64,000 nt of DNA from Branchiostoma floridae (Eukaryota; Chordata; Leptocardii; Amphioxiformes; Branchiostomatidae): positions 11,795,434 to 11,859,433 of the forward strand of contig NC_049992.1 in NCBI RefSeq assembly GCF_000003815.2, written 5' to 3'. A program made the position numbers and the translations under genes. Shown piece after piece: positions 37,620 through 50,300 of the stretch (position 1 is its first letter; each line of letters opens with the position of its first letter). A model generated the notes under the pieces. It was not told where the DNA came from and made no database searches. It saw only the letters and a list, made by a program, of their open reading frames with translations.

Positions 37620-39795
37620 TATTTGTGTCACAGGCTAGGTACATGCATACAAACTACAGCACTAACAGTAAGAAGGTGTAAACACTGCAAGACAATAGTA
37701 CCATCTAGTTCTGCATTGTCAATTTGTTGCCATATTCACTCTAGCATATTGCATGCACAACTATCCACATTGCTTTGAATCTGCAACCTGAATTGGCTGC
37801 TACATTTACTGCTACATTTACATCTCCAAAGGCAACCAAAGTAACCAATTAGTGATAACTAGTTTGCAATATCAGGAGCCATAGGGGTTGATCTAATGAG
37901 GCAACTCTAATTTGAGATAGAACAGGAAACTATCAATCAATTTGTGCCCTGTTTATTTGAACAGGGATAAGATGCAACAAATCATTTCAAAATTCCATGG
38001 GAATTTGCCAATCTATTGCACGGCAATCCCTCAAATTAATTCCGCACATTTTTTCTTTCAATTGAATCATCTATGACCATGTAATAAATGATTCTGTAAA
38101 CTGACCACAACAGATATTCTTCCCTTTCTCTTGTGTAGATGTGTCAACTACGGAGTACAATTCTACAAGACAATGAATTTAGCTTCATAAATCCCATTCA
38201 AAACATCCATGGACAAGACCTGACTAACTGGCAACATCCTTGCTTTTGAACAAGGTGAATTTCAAGGGCAAACTTTCAATCAAGTAAGTCTTACGATACG
38301 ATGCCATGCTCATGTATAAATAAAGCATACTGGTGACTAAACTTGGCTGGATTTCATATAATACATTACAGAAACAAAATCAATTTCTACACATTTCCAG
38401 AACATATGGAGGTACATGTACCATTACTTTGAAGTTAAAAGCACAAAAGGACACAGATATGTGCAAAATGACAACCAGTAACCTGCACACCATCCTTCTT
38501 AGTTAACATCTTATTTTGAAGGATCAAAGCCTAAGTATACTTATCACGGCGGTACCCTAACCCAGGCTACAAAATAATTTACATTTCTCAATACTACCCA
38601 AACCACATTTATAGCCAGACTTGGACTTTGGTAAGTAATACTTGTATCAGTATGTGCTTGTGACACAATACATGAACTGTTATTTGTATGAAGGCAGTCA
38701 CAAAAGAATGCATCTATTCTAATGAATTATTGCACATTCAACTACTACATGTATCAATAAATTATACATATGTAGATACTATACTGTCAGTAAACTATGT
38801 GTACTATAGTAAAGTATAATGGGTAAAACAAAACACAACTTAAAACTACTGTGCAACTTCCATATGAAATCTATTATAAAAATGTGCTAAACTATTGCCT
38901 TGCCTGTGCTATTGTCAATCATTCTGATTTTACCTCCAACACACTAATCTATAACTCTATTGTTCTGTGTTTTAGGGAGATCGGATAACATAATTGATTC
39001 TCATCCATTCCCTAAAACTCTCACGTGTCTTTACATTGCAATTACCTTGTCTTTACATTGCAACTTTAATTAGGTTGAAGCATTACAAAGATTCTTCTGA
39101 GAGCCAGATCAGGATACAGATGATAAATTTTAACTGATATTAATCCGATTATAAAGACCTCAAGAGTATTGAAACTACAAAACGTCATTTTGTTCATTTT
39201 AGAAAACACCCAGTCTTTTAAGATCAAGCTAGGTTTCATTCATAATCTCCAAAAGGGGAGCCCCCCCCCCCACCACCACAAAACTGCCACTGACTTATCA
39301 AAATAGCATGACTGCATGTTGATTTCATTTCAGTTGCTCTACCAAACCTGTGTGATTCTAATGTTCACAACAGAAAAAAAAATTTTTTTTTCCCCAACTG
39401 TAAACAGTTAACTATAGCATATATGAACAATTAAAATCCAGTTTGTTTCCATGTGATATGTATGCATAAGTTGCCATGCCAGCATACGGGGAAGAGGTGA
39501 AGGCCAAACAAATTCAATTTCTTGGTACTCCGATTTGGTAAAAGTTTACGATGAAATTGATGAAGCAGGCAGGCAAAAACAGACACTGTGAGGTAGACAA
39601 TCTACATGATACCAACACACATACAGTAGCTGTGAAGTTGATACTATGGACACAAAATTTCTGAAAGCCACTTATTTTCAGAGAGGCAAGGATGGTCTAT
39701 CTCTGTTAGAATTCAAGCAGTGAATACGAGTGCCAAGAAATCAATTATGTGTGGCCAGATGGGATAAAATAACAACACAATGAGGTATAACGGTA
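37620..39795. other. Downstream flank of CPTP, A/T-rich, no gene
   Basis: No exons recognised. Possibly CPTP 3' UTR on the minus strand. It contains short homopolymer runs near 39262 and 39375. Confidence 0.4.
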
Positions 39796-40858
39796 TCAAG
39801 GTAACTCATGGAAGTCAAATTTGGTGTACAACTCCTCCGTCTGCTCGTACACAGGTAGGATCGTGTCCGCGAGTTCCGAGACCAGCCCCAGGACCACATC
39901 CTCCTCCTCCTTGCACAACTTCTCCAGGAAATTCTTCCTGGTGGGAAGTGTGTAGAAAGCCATCCCGGCCGCTTTCCGGACGATCCACACGTGATAGTTC
40001 GCCAGGGTTTCATGGTAGCACTCGTACGCCAGGGTGGAGACCTTCGCGTCCGAGGTGCTCTTCCCCATCCTGTTCAAGAACTCCATGATGAACTTGAGGG
40101 CGCGGTGGAGACGTAAAAGCGTCCTCGCACCGGACGGCTTCTTGTTGTCCAAGACGATACCCGTGTCTTTCTCGTATTGCAGCATGGACTCGATGGTGGC
40201 GTAGTGTTTGCCCTGCTCTGATGCTCGGTAAGCTTCCAAAATCTCGATCTTCGATTTTGCATCCGAAGTAACGAAAGAGAAAACTGTGCCGAGCATCTCC
40301 AAGAGCCTGTAAAATGAGAGCATGTCATTTTGTTAAAACTTGGCGACATGTCTACTTCACCTACGAATCATCAGTAAACGCCTCATCAGTAAACGCCCAA
40401 CCACTCATCAGTAGAATAGGCTATAGGATTTTTTTTTTCCAAAACTCTGTGGCATTTCATTTAACTTTAACGTACTAGTTGTCTACAATCTAAATTTTGA
40501 GGGCGAACTATGCTGGAGAATGAGTCATAGTGATATCGAGCAGGTTATTATGGTAACCACCTTGCTGATACATAGAAACAACTCCCTTGGGGAGGGGGGC
40601 GGAAGGAAGCCGGCTCACGAGGCTTGGCTCATCACGCAACTGTATACCGTTATAACGCGTTACTCCAGTAGCGTTGGGAGTTTACTAAAAATCAAAGCGG
40701 TGAAACTCGCGTTTAGAAACTCACTTCGTGATATCTCTATAGGCGCCATTGTACTTAGTCAGATCAAGCTTCCCATCCTCCGTCTTGATTTGTTTAAAGG
40801 CCTCTGTAACCTGTGGAAGGGAAAACTTTCCATCGCCAGATGCCGAAGAATCTGCCAT
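39796..40858 (-). CDS. CPTP: Ceramide-1-phosphate transfer protein (GLTP fold)
   Basis: Cytosolic lipid carrier moving ceramide-1-phosphate between membranes (family knowledge). Two exons, 40725-40858 and 39796-40306, phase 2 junction, ATG at 40858-40856, TGA at 39798-39796, giving 213 residues, close to the human length. The all-helical GLTP domain fills the protein. Predicted headgroup-contact residues are present: Asp60 and Lys64 (VTSDAKSKIE), the arginines of LLRLHRAL (about 110 and 113) and His150 (YHVWIVRKA). The product ends FHELP, as vertebrate CPTP ends in LP. The core exon has an acceptor in the same phase as the membrane-type exons upstream (43687-46142), so it may serve two transcripts. 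The gene is head to head with INTS11, the arrangement also found in vertebrates. Confidence 0.93.
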
Positions 40859-41337
40859 GTTGGCTGATCTTTTCTTCCGGGTGCCGGTAAAATGTATCCT
40901 GTATAACCATTGGCTCTAAAATCTGAGCTCTAGCCAATCAAATTGAGTCTAACATATACGACTAGGTATCATCACCTTTGACCTGAAGTAGAATAGTCCA
41001 CAACTTCTAGGCAGATAGAGTTTTCAATGTTTGCATTTGCGGTCTAATAAGTGATAAAAATTGAATAAGTGAAAAAGTTAGTCTTAAAGTCAATATTCTT
41101 TAGAGTTTGTTTCTTTTTAATCTTTCTAAGGGTGCACTATATATAATTTCTGAAATATAATTACTACAAACACCCCTACATTCATAATAGTTTGTTCCTG
41201 TGTGTTGCTGGTTTGCACGTTTGTGATGGTTGCATGTGGTTTTGACTCAGCAACTTCAAGACGCTCTTGAAGGCGATAACTGTTGTTGAATATTAGCCAC
41301 ACTTCACTGAAAGGACCGCGACTCCATACGGACAAAC
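40859..41337. promoter_or_regulatory. Bidirectional promoter between CPTP and INTS11
   Basis: 479 bp separate the two divergent start codons. Two CCAAT boxes (inverted, ATTGG at 40909-40913; CCAAT at 40934-40938) and a DR1-like element at 40972-40984 (minus strand reads AGGTCAAAGGTGA) lie on the CPTP side. No clear TATA box is seen in either direction. Confidence 0.65.
40972..40984 (-). promoter_or_regulatory. DR1 nuclear-receptor-like site upstream of CPTP
   Basis: Minus strand AGGTCA-A-AGGTGA, a one-base-spaced direct repeat close to the HNF4/RXR-PPAR consensus, 114 bp upstream of the CPTP start codon. Related sites lie upstream of both neighbouring GLTP paralogues. Confidence 0.55.
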
Positions 41338-44300
41338 ATGCCGGAGATCAAGGCAGTCCCACTGGGTGAGTGAGAGTGCCACCACACTGTGTGGCAAACT
41401 GTCATACTGCGCTTGTTATGTCTGCTCACATAATCAATCATGTCAGCATATCAGTGCCAGTTGGGGTCACAAAGATAACTTCACAACAACAACATTATGT
41501 TTAAAACATTATCATTTATGTTTATATAATATCAACTTTAAACGAATCGCCCGAACCTCACCCCCCCTCCACTTTGCCCCTGATTTTTGTTTGGGGGGTG
41601 GGGGGTATTTACCTTGAGGATACCTTGAGGATACTTCGTTGTAGTAAGGCTCCCGCCTGTTGGCACAACCTCTAGATCTTCATTCCTTGTATCTCTTATG
41701 CTCCCAGAACTTGTCCAGCATTGTTTTAAAAGTGTTCACACTGTTTGCTGTTACCACTTCCTCGGGCAAAGAATTCCACAATCGAACTGTCCTTGCGGAG
41801 AACGACTGGCGTCGCACATTAGATCTGGCTAGTGGCACTTTAATCTTGAAGCAGTGACCTCTTGTTTTGTCGAGGTTTGCTAGCTCAAAGAAGCTCTCGG
41901 GATCGATTCGCTCTTTTTTGGTCATGATCTTATAGAGCTGAATCATATCGCCCCTTTCTCTTCTGTACTTGAGTGTTGGTAGTTTTAACTTTCTGAGTCT
42001 GGAACTATACGGCATCCCTTTCAGCGAGGGAACCAGTCTTGTAGCCCTATGCTGGACTCTCTCTATAATCTTTTGGTCAGTACTAAAATGGGGACCCCAG
42101 ACTACATTTGCATATTCCAGGTGTGGCCTGACCATACATTTGTACAAAATGGGTACTGAACTTTCATCTAAATTTGTAAACGCTCTCTTCACTAGCCCTA
42201 AAACCTGGTTACCCTTCAGAGCTGCTGCTGCAGTATTAACATGAAACTTAAGCTGATCATCCACTGCCAAACCTAGATCTTTCTCAACTCTAGTTTGCTC
42301 TAGCTCATGACCACCTAGTGTGTACTTAGCCCTCTGGTTCTTACTACCAAGATGTAAAATCTTACACTTGCCAGCGTTAAAGGGTAACTGCCAGATTTCT
42401 GACCAGTGCTCCACCGCACATAAGTCACGCTGTAAAGCCACCTGGTCAGCATGTGAACAGATGGGTCGGTAAATTTTACTATCATCTGCAAAAATCTTAA
42501 CTGTGCTTGTTATCACATCGGGTAAGTCATTTATGTAGACAACAAATAGAGTCGGCCCAAGTACACTACCCTGCGGAATGCCACTTGTAACTTCACACCA
42601 AGGAGACTGTGAACCATTTATCACAACCCTCTGTCTTCTTTGGTGTAAGAAGTCTCGCATCCATGTAAGAAGTGTACCATCAATTCCATATGCTTTAAGC
42701 TTCACTAATAACCTCTGGTGGGGCACAGAATCGAAGGCCTTCCTAAAATCCAAATATACAGAGTCGACTGGTTCACCCCTCTCCAGGCTTAGGGACCAAT
42801 CATTCATGACATCTAATAGTTGGGTTGTACATGATCTTTTAGGGACGAAACCGTGCTGTGAGTCAGTGAAAAGATTATTAACCATAAAATGATCTACCAA
42901 AATGTCTCGAATAATTGATTCCAACACCTTCCCAACCACGGACGTCAAACTGACTGGCCTGTAGTTACCAGGCTCAGTCCTGCTGCCCTATTTGGGGGCA
43001 ATGTTTACAAATTCTACTAGTTCTACCGCTCTGGGTCCAGCTGATACCGCTTACTTGCATTTAAGATGTAGAATAAGATGTGGGGAAACAGTTTTGATTT
43101 TTTAGGGAGAAACTGGGCTACACTGTAAACTCTGTACACAGATATATTCACTATGACTTGATTTAAACATCTCCCAAACTCCTTGCACATTATATAATAT
43201 CGGGTGTATTTTGCAGCCAGTAGGTACCCTAAGTGTGGGTAATGAGGCTGTTTAACGTGGTCGAGACACCTCCTCGAGCACGGGACTCCCGTTTTACGTC
43301 CCTCCCGGAAGACGATTTCGTGGAAAGCTTTGTGAGGCTACAGCAATCTAGACGTCCTTGGTTGGGGGACTCCCATCCAAGTACTATCCGGACTGTGCGT
43401 TGCTTAACTTCCAAGATTAAGGGATCGATTGAGGTGCTACGTGGCCGTAGCACCTTTATGACAGCATCTTTGCAGAATGGTCATGTGCAATGTGCCGATA
43501 TAGTTGTATGGTTATGACTAATTATTTAGACACTATTAGTATTTGTATGCTGATCTTGTGATGCATTATGTACTAATACACACACATACACACACATACA
43601 CACACATGCATGCACATGCACACAATGATGACAAACACATAAAAACAAACAAACAGACAATGTGTGTGGCAGCATGGAACACTTACTTCATGAGTTCAGA
43701 CTGTGAGTTGGCATATGTTGTGGTGTTGACTTCTCCATTGTTTGTCATCACATTTTTAAAGCTGTTGACCAGCGGAGACAAGTAGCACTGTTTAGGGTTG
43801 TCATCTTCACCTGCTAGTCCCTCTTGCTGTTTAATGTCATGTTGTGAATCTTTCTGGAATGAGATTAGATATGGTAGTTAGTTGATTTCCTTAGTTAATG
43901 CAGTGACCCTGCATACTTTTTGGGGCATAGCCTGGATGCTATACTACATGTACTTAGTTTACAGGAGCTCCTATATACTCCTCTCTACATGGGAGCCACT
44001 TTGTTCTGTAAATCACATAATGTACACAATGGTTTCCCCTGCTACTGCAAAATAAAGGTACAGTGGAAGCCGCTTAATTGCACACCCAATTTGCCAGCGA
44101 ATCCCGTGCAATTATCCGGTGTGTGTGTGATAATGCAAAGTTACTCAGTTGGACCGCACCGCCACGGGATTTGGAGATTCCGTGCAATTGACCGAAGTGT
44201 GCATTTATCCGACGTGCGATTAACTAGCTTCCACTGTACTAGGAAAGGACATGGATTTATAGTTACTAAACTAGTACCCAGGGTAGTTGGGTACATGTAT

Positions 44301-47300
44301 GTGTACACGACCTTAAACATTACAGATGATTGGAATGATATTGATAGACAGCTGTCTGCTTGTTACTGAGATCAAATTTCCATTTACTGTATGTTGTATA
44401 ATCCAGTGAGGATGCCCTTGGATTGCAGGTGAATTTGTTTTTTAAGGTAGCATGATAATGAACTTAGAATGCAAAGGATTGTACCTAAATGTGACAAACC
44501 TGTGACATTCTTAGGAAATGTCTAGTCATTGGTTGATGAGAAAAAAAATTAGTTCATTCTTGCCAGTATTGCAAATGAATTTTGATAGTAAGTTCAATAG
44601 GAGTTGGTTCATGATTATTTGTAGAGTTTGTAATTCAAAGTGAAGGTGAGATTGTAAAGGTTTCGTTTTAAATGTATTTAATAGCTGAATAAAACCTCAC
44701 CTCAGGCTCATTCCAAACAAAAGGATGGTCAAATTCAGCACCATCTAGAATTCTCTCCACTTGTTCTAGCCAAGCTGTTTCCTCGTCAGTAGGTACCTGC
44801 CCCTCCCTACCATCCTTACCAGTGGTATCACCCTCTGGTAGACTGTACACAGAAAACCCTTCCCCATGTTTGTGGTTAGTTAAGTGTTGTGGAAATAGAT
44901 TTTGGTTTTGTTTGTCCCCTTCAACCTTGACTTCATGCCATCCCGCTTCGACTTTGATGGATCCTTGGTCCCCTCCCTGCATAATGGCACGACCCTCTAT
45001 GTTGTACTGTTTGTTGTTGATATGAACGTGGCCCTTGCCTCCCAAACTGTGGATGATGTCGGCTGTTTCTTGGAGCATGTTCCATCTTGCTGTAGTCCGT
45101 AAGATCGAAGAAAATGTTCATATCAAATTGCCACAACATTGGTAAAGATGTTAGATAGTTTTTCCCTTTAGTAGCAAGGAGCTTTTATCAGATAAAAGCT
45201 CCTTGTTTAGTAGTAGCTGGGCTTTACCAACTTTGCCCACAGCTAATCGGACCAATACAGCCTAGTGGAGTTGGTAAAGGGCCAATTGAATTATGGTCTT
45301 GTTCCCTTAATATGAAGAAGCTGAAGATTCCTTACTTAAAAAAGCAACTGTTGCTACAGGTCTACAGTACATTTTATTTTTCAGTAGTTCTTGAAAGTTG
45401 AATGAGAATAAAATACTGAGCTATTTAAATTAATAAAAGACTCCTATTAATGCGGTTAGGTATAAAAGCAGCATGTAAACATGTCCATGAGGGTAGGTCA
45501 GGGTCCTACCTCTGACTCTCTGTTGCATTGTACATATACATAGCTACATAAGATACCAACTAGATAAATTTCTTTGTATTGTAAAGACTGACAGCCAGCC
45601 AGTCTATCATCGTGAATTATGCATGATAAGTAGATCAACCATGAAAAGTCTGGAAGGCCTCCCAAATACACACTTGCCTCAATGGTCAATATACATGCAG
45701 AAAAACAAGCCTTTTAGTCAATCAAATTAGCCTTGTGATAACAATAATGAGAAAGTTCTTGCTCTGCTCTCTATGTCATTCCATTCACAATACAGTGACC
45801 ATTCCATCACTCCATTTGTTGATCAATCAGCTGAGATTTCCCAGCTTGTTTACAGCTGATTGTCACATTCCCAAGAGACTTGGCAGGAGTCCAGACAACA
45901 TGAAGAGCCAGCTGGCCTCTTCACAATTTAGGGTCAGACTGCAGTGTTTACAACCAACATTTTCTACAACTTACTTGTTCACAAGTCACTCACAAGAGAA
46001 AATGTTAAAATATGGAAGGAGAATAACTCAGTTTCTTACCTGTTTTGCGAGAAGAAGGCCTTCCAGAACCTAGTCCAAACCACAAGAAAAACAAACACAA
46101 TACTGCAGTGACTAAAATCACCATCTTCAGTCTTCTCTTCATCTTGGTTACCACTATTCTAAACTACTAGTATCCCGTTCAATTCAAGTCATGATGCCTT
46201 TGGTTGTAAGTGCTGCATGCCTGCAACAAAAGCCAGCATGGTTCATACTGGGGTGAAGAAGGAGGTCACAACTGCAACCTTTGACCCCACTTAGGTCACC
46301 AGGAGGAATAGGTGACAGTTTGTTTGTTGTCTGCCATCCATAATAAATGTTACCAATAAAAGCTGCTACAAAGTTTTGGAATACTATTAAGTTTCAAGAG
46401 TATAAGTGTTTGAAGGAATTGAATTAACATTGGTAAAATAATATCTTTGATGAATTTTATTTTGATTGACATTAGTGCTGTAATGTTCCTTATGTATATG
46501 TGTAAAATTGATGGATAACCAGAATGCATTGTTTGTCCTGATAATGCAATGATGATAATAAAAATTGACCTGTGTTCTGCTGCATGATATACTCTTAAAG
46601 TGTTTTTTACACAACAGTATCATTCATTATTGTGGAATAGAAAATGAAAATGCTGTACTTAGGCTGCATACAGTCTTTAATGCACAGCATACACAAGGAT
46701 GATAAAGCTATAGAGATCAGCTAGCTGTAACATGTTTATTTAGCAAACTAGTTACGACAACAAAAGCATTCAAGTTATTGAACAGTAAGTAAAATATCCG
46801 TCCTGACTTCCAGGCTTATGGCTTATATGAGGCACAAGAATTTATATAGAAATATTTGATTATGAGCAACAAAAGTTGTGTAAATGTAAAAATCATTGAT
46901 TGAACTATTTACAGTAAGGTACAAGCCCTTACCTTAATGTGTGATGAGCTCAATAACTACAGTGGTCATCAAAAATACTGTTTTACCAACTTCAATCACA
47001 TACATGTATATAGCATTGTAAGAACTATTTCTTAACCGTGCCATATTAACAAGCACTTTAAGGAATGCTTTGGCCGTCATTGCATAATCTAGACAGATAG
47101 TCTTTCTTCGTTGCATTGAAGGTTGCATGAGGTTTAAAGGTACAATATACATGTGTAAAAAAACTATATAATTCAATGTCATTGATATATATATAGAGAG
47201 AGATACTCAATCTGCAAAATCATGTGAAATATCATTTGTAACTTTAAGTAAGAGAAGTAGTTACTTTATTACTTGGTCATTCATAGTAATGTTTACTTTG

Positions 47301-50300
47301 GAAAATATCTATCTTTGTAATTGTTATAGTTCTCAATATACCACAGTATTGTTTTTCACAAAGAGTTGTAGAAAAATGTGTAAAAAAATTAGAATTTGTC
47401 TTAAATTGATTGTCAAATCAGCAACAAGCTTCCTGCAACATGACTGTGTCAAGGCAAATCTAAGTAGTTGTATTTTTCATACACATACTGAGTCCTGTCA
47501 TATACAGGTTTTGCAGCTTCAGCCAACTCATTCAAAATTTTGAACGTTGTGTCCTCATCTGTGTCACACAACAAACCCATGAACGTATCCCTGCTTGGCA
47601 AGAGATAGAAGGCCGCCTGTATCGCCTTCCGTACAAACCAGCCGTGGTAGTGAGAAACGGTGGAAGAGTAGCTGTCGTACGCGATGGTAACAATTTTATC
47701 TCCGGGTTCACTCTTCTTGAGGCCCTCGCAGAAGGCCAGGCTGAAGTTGAGACCTCGATGCAAACGGAGCAAGTTCCTGGTGCCCGACTCTTCGTACACT
47801 TTCTCGTTTATGATGTGATTGTCAGTTTCGAACTTGACCATTGATGACAAGGTCTTGTACTCCTGGCCGTCAGGTCCTTCCAGGTAGCCTGTCAGGTAGT
47901 TTATTTTGTTCTGGGCTTCAGAAGTGACGAAGGTGAACAGTGTTCCCATCATGGTGAAAAACCTGACGGACAAAATGGTGACAAGATTAGCTAATGCAAA
48001 GGAGAAACTTTATCTTAGCATTTTATTCTTGTATTACAGTACTCGAGGCCAGAAGGACTCGCCTTAAGCAAGCAAGTAAGCAATTACAGTACATGTATTT
48101 GACTTAGAGCTGGTAACTCCCTGCAATTTGATGCTTCAGGGTGAGGATGAACAATGGTTAAAGAGGTTAAAGAACAATGATATGTTTATACACTGTTCAT
48201 ACCCCATGTAAGTTTACAGTGCCATTCAATTCTTATTTATGGGTTAAAACTGTGATGTTTTCTGTAAAGCAGAAACCTAGAAACGTATCCTATACTAGGC
48301 TAGAATACAGTGCAGCACATGATTTAAGCATCAGTTAGAAAGAAATCTAACTTATGGAGCCAGGGCTCGAAATACTGGGTGCATGTGCACCCAGGTGCAC
48401 CCAAAATTGGACATGTGCACCCAATCTTTTTTCTGTGGGTGCACAGGGTGCACCCAAATATTTTCTTAGGTTTGTGTATGTAAAGATATCAAAGTATACT
48501 AGTATACATCATATTCTTGACATCTAAGTGTTAGAAAGATAATAAAAATGTCTATCATGGTACTTGTTTAAGAATTTGATAGCTTGTAACTTAGTTTTAT
48601 TACTAGCCTAAGGTTATTACTTCAATTTATTAAATAAGTGGTGCACCCAAAAATTTTTTGGTGCACCCAATTTCTTAAGCTGGGTGCACCAGTGCACCTA
48701 ATCCCAAAAATGAATTTCGAGCCCTGGGAGCTGTTCTGATCAAAGGAATTACAAATGTATAAATGTTCTATACACACTTTCTGAAGAAAAACTGTAGCAC
48801 CCAACTTACTTCATGAGCTCCAAGTTGGTATCTATGTATCTGGCCATGTCTATTTCCCCATCCTTTGTCAGGATGTTCTTGAAACTGTCCACCAGACGAG
48901 ACAAAGAGAAGTGATCTGGGTTATTCTTATAGCAGCCTGGAGGGGAGTCATCATTGTTGTTGGTGTCTTGTTGTTCAGTCTTCTGTTGTGAATCATTCTG
49001 AAATGAAACAACATGGAGGATTGGTTTATGATAAAGGGTGTAAGAAAATTTTGATTGAAATTTTGAGGGAATTATACATGCAGTTAAGTCTTCTATTTCA
49101 TGTTCTAATTTACCAAAGGGTGATTAGGGTTAGCATGGTTAGGAGTTACAAATGCAGGGTGTGTTATAATCTGTCATAAGTGAGGTTCTGCATGGGGGGT
49201 CCTGACAACGCTTTACGCTAAATTCGGGACGGTCGGCAACGCTTTACGTTAAATTATGAAGGCCGGCAACGTTTTACGCTAAATTCAGAAAGACTGGCAA
49301 CGGTTTACGCTAAATTCTGGAAGGCTGGCAACACTCGACGGATTGTCATTTTTACTCTCTGAAACACTACTTTTTTCATTTTGAAGGGAAATTTTCGCTG
49401 GCATACAATGCTAAGTTAAATTGCATATCTAATTAAGATTCTCAAGGGTTCAGGTTCAGCGTAAGCTTTTGAGGGTGACGCCACCCAACATATTTTTGCC
49501 ATGTCAAGCGCCGAAGGCGTCGCAAGGAAAGTCCAGGAAAATTTTTTAATCCTGACCTCCTGAAACGCCATTTCTTTAGTTTTTTCTAGGCGAAATTATG
49601 CTGGCTAATATATAAAGCTAAGTTAAATGACATTTCTATCAGCAAAAAAGGTGTTTGAGGTTGACACGTCAAATCCCCCAACATATTTGCAGCATTTTGA
49701 GGGCGGCGCAAGGGAAGACCATGAATATTTTGAAATCTTGACCCTCTAAAATGATATTTCCTGCATTTTGATGGGCAAATTTTGCTGGTAGACTGAGATA
49801 ACTTCAATGACATTTCTATTAGCAAAAAAGGTTTGTTAAGGCGAGACCACGATACATATTTTACCAAGTCGATGACCGAAGGTGAAGACAAGAGAGGTCC
49901 GGTGAAATTTTGAAATGTTGACCCTCTTTAAAATGATATTTCCTGCATTTTGATGGGCAAATTTTGCTGGCAGACTTGGCTAACTTCAATGACATTTCTA
50001 TTTGCAAAAAAGGTCTTTGAGTTTTGACACATGCCCCAACATATTCATTTCGAAAGGCATCGCAAGGGAGGACCATGAAAATTTTGAAATCTTGAATCTC
50101 TAAAATGATACATTGTATTTCTTGCATTTTCACTGGCAAATTTTACTGGCAGACTAAGCTTGCTAACTTTAATTACATTTCTATTAGCAAAAAAAGGTTT
50201 TTGAGGGAGAGGCCCCCCTATGTATATTTTTACCATGTCGATGAGCGAAGGTAAAAGGAGTAGCAAGGGAGGCGAAATTTTGAAATCTTGATCCTCTGAA

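Noticed and set aside
43364-43454. 5S rRNA gene
   Set aside because: Internal promoter positions have diverged and it continues into a SINE core; it is a SINE head, not a functional 5S gene.
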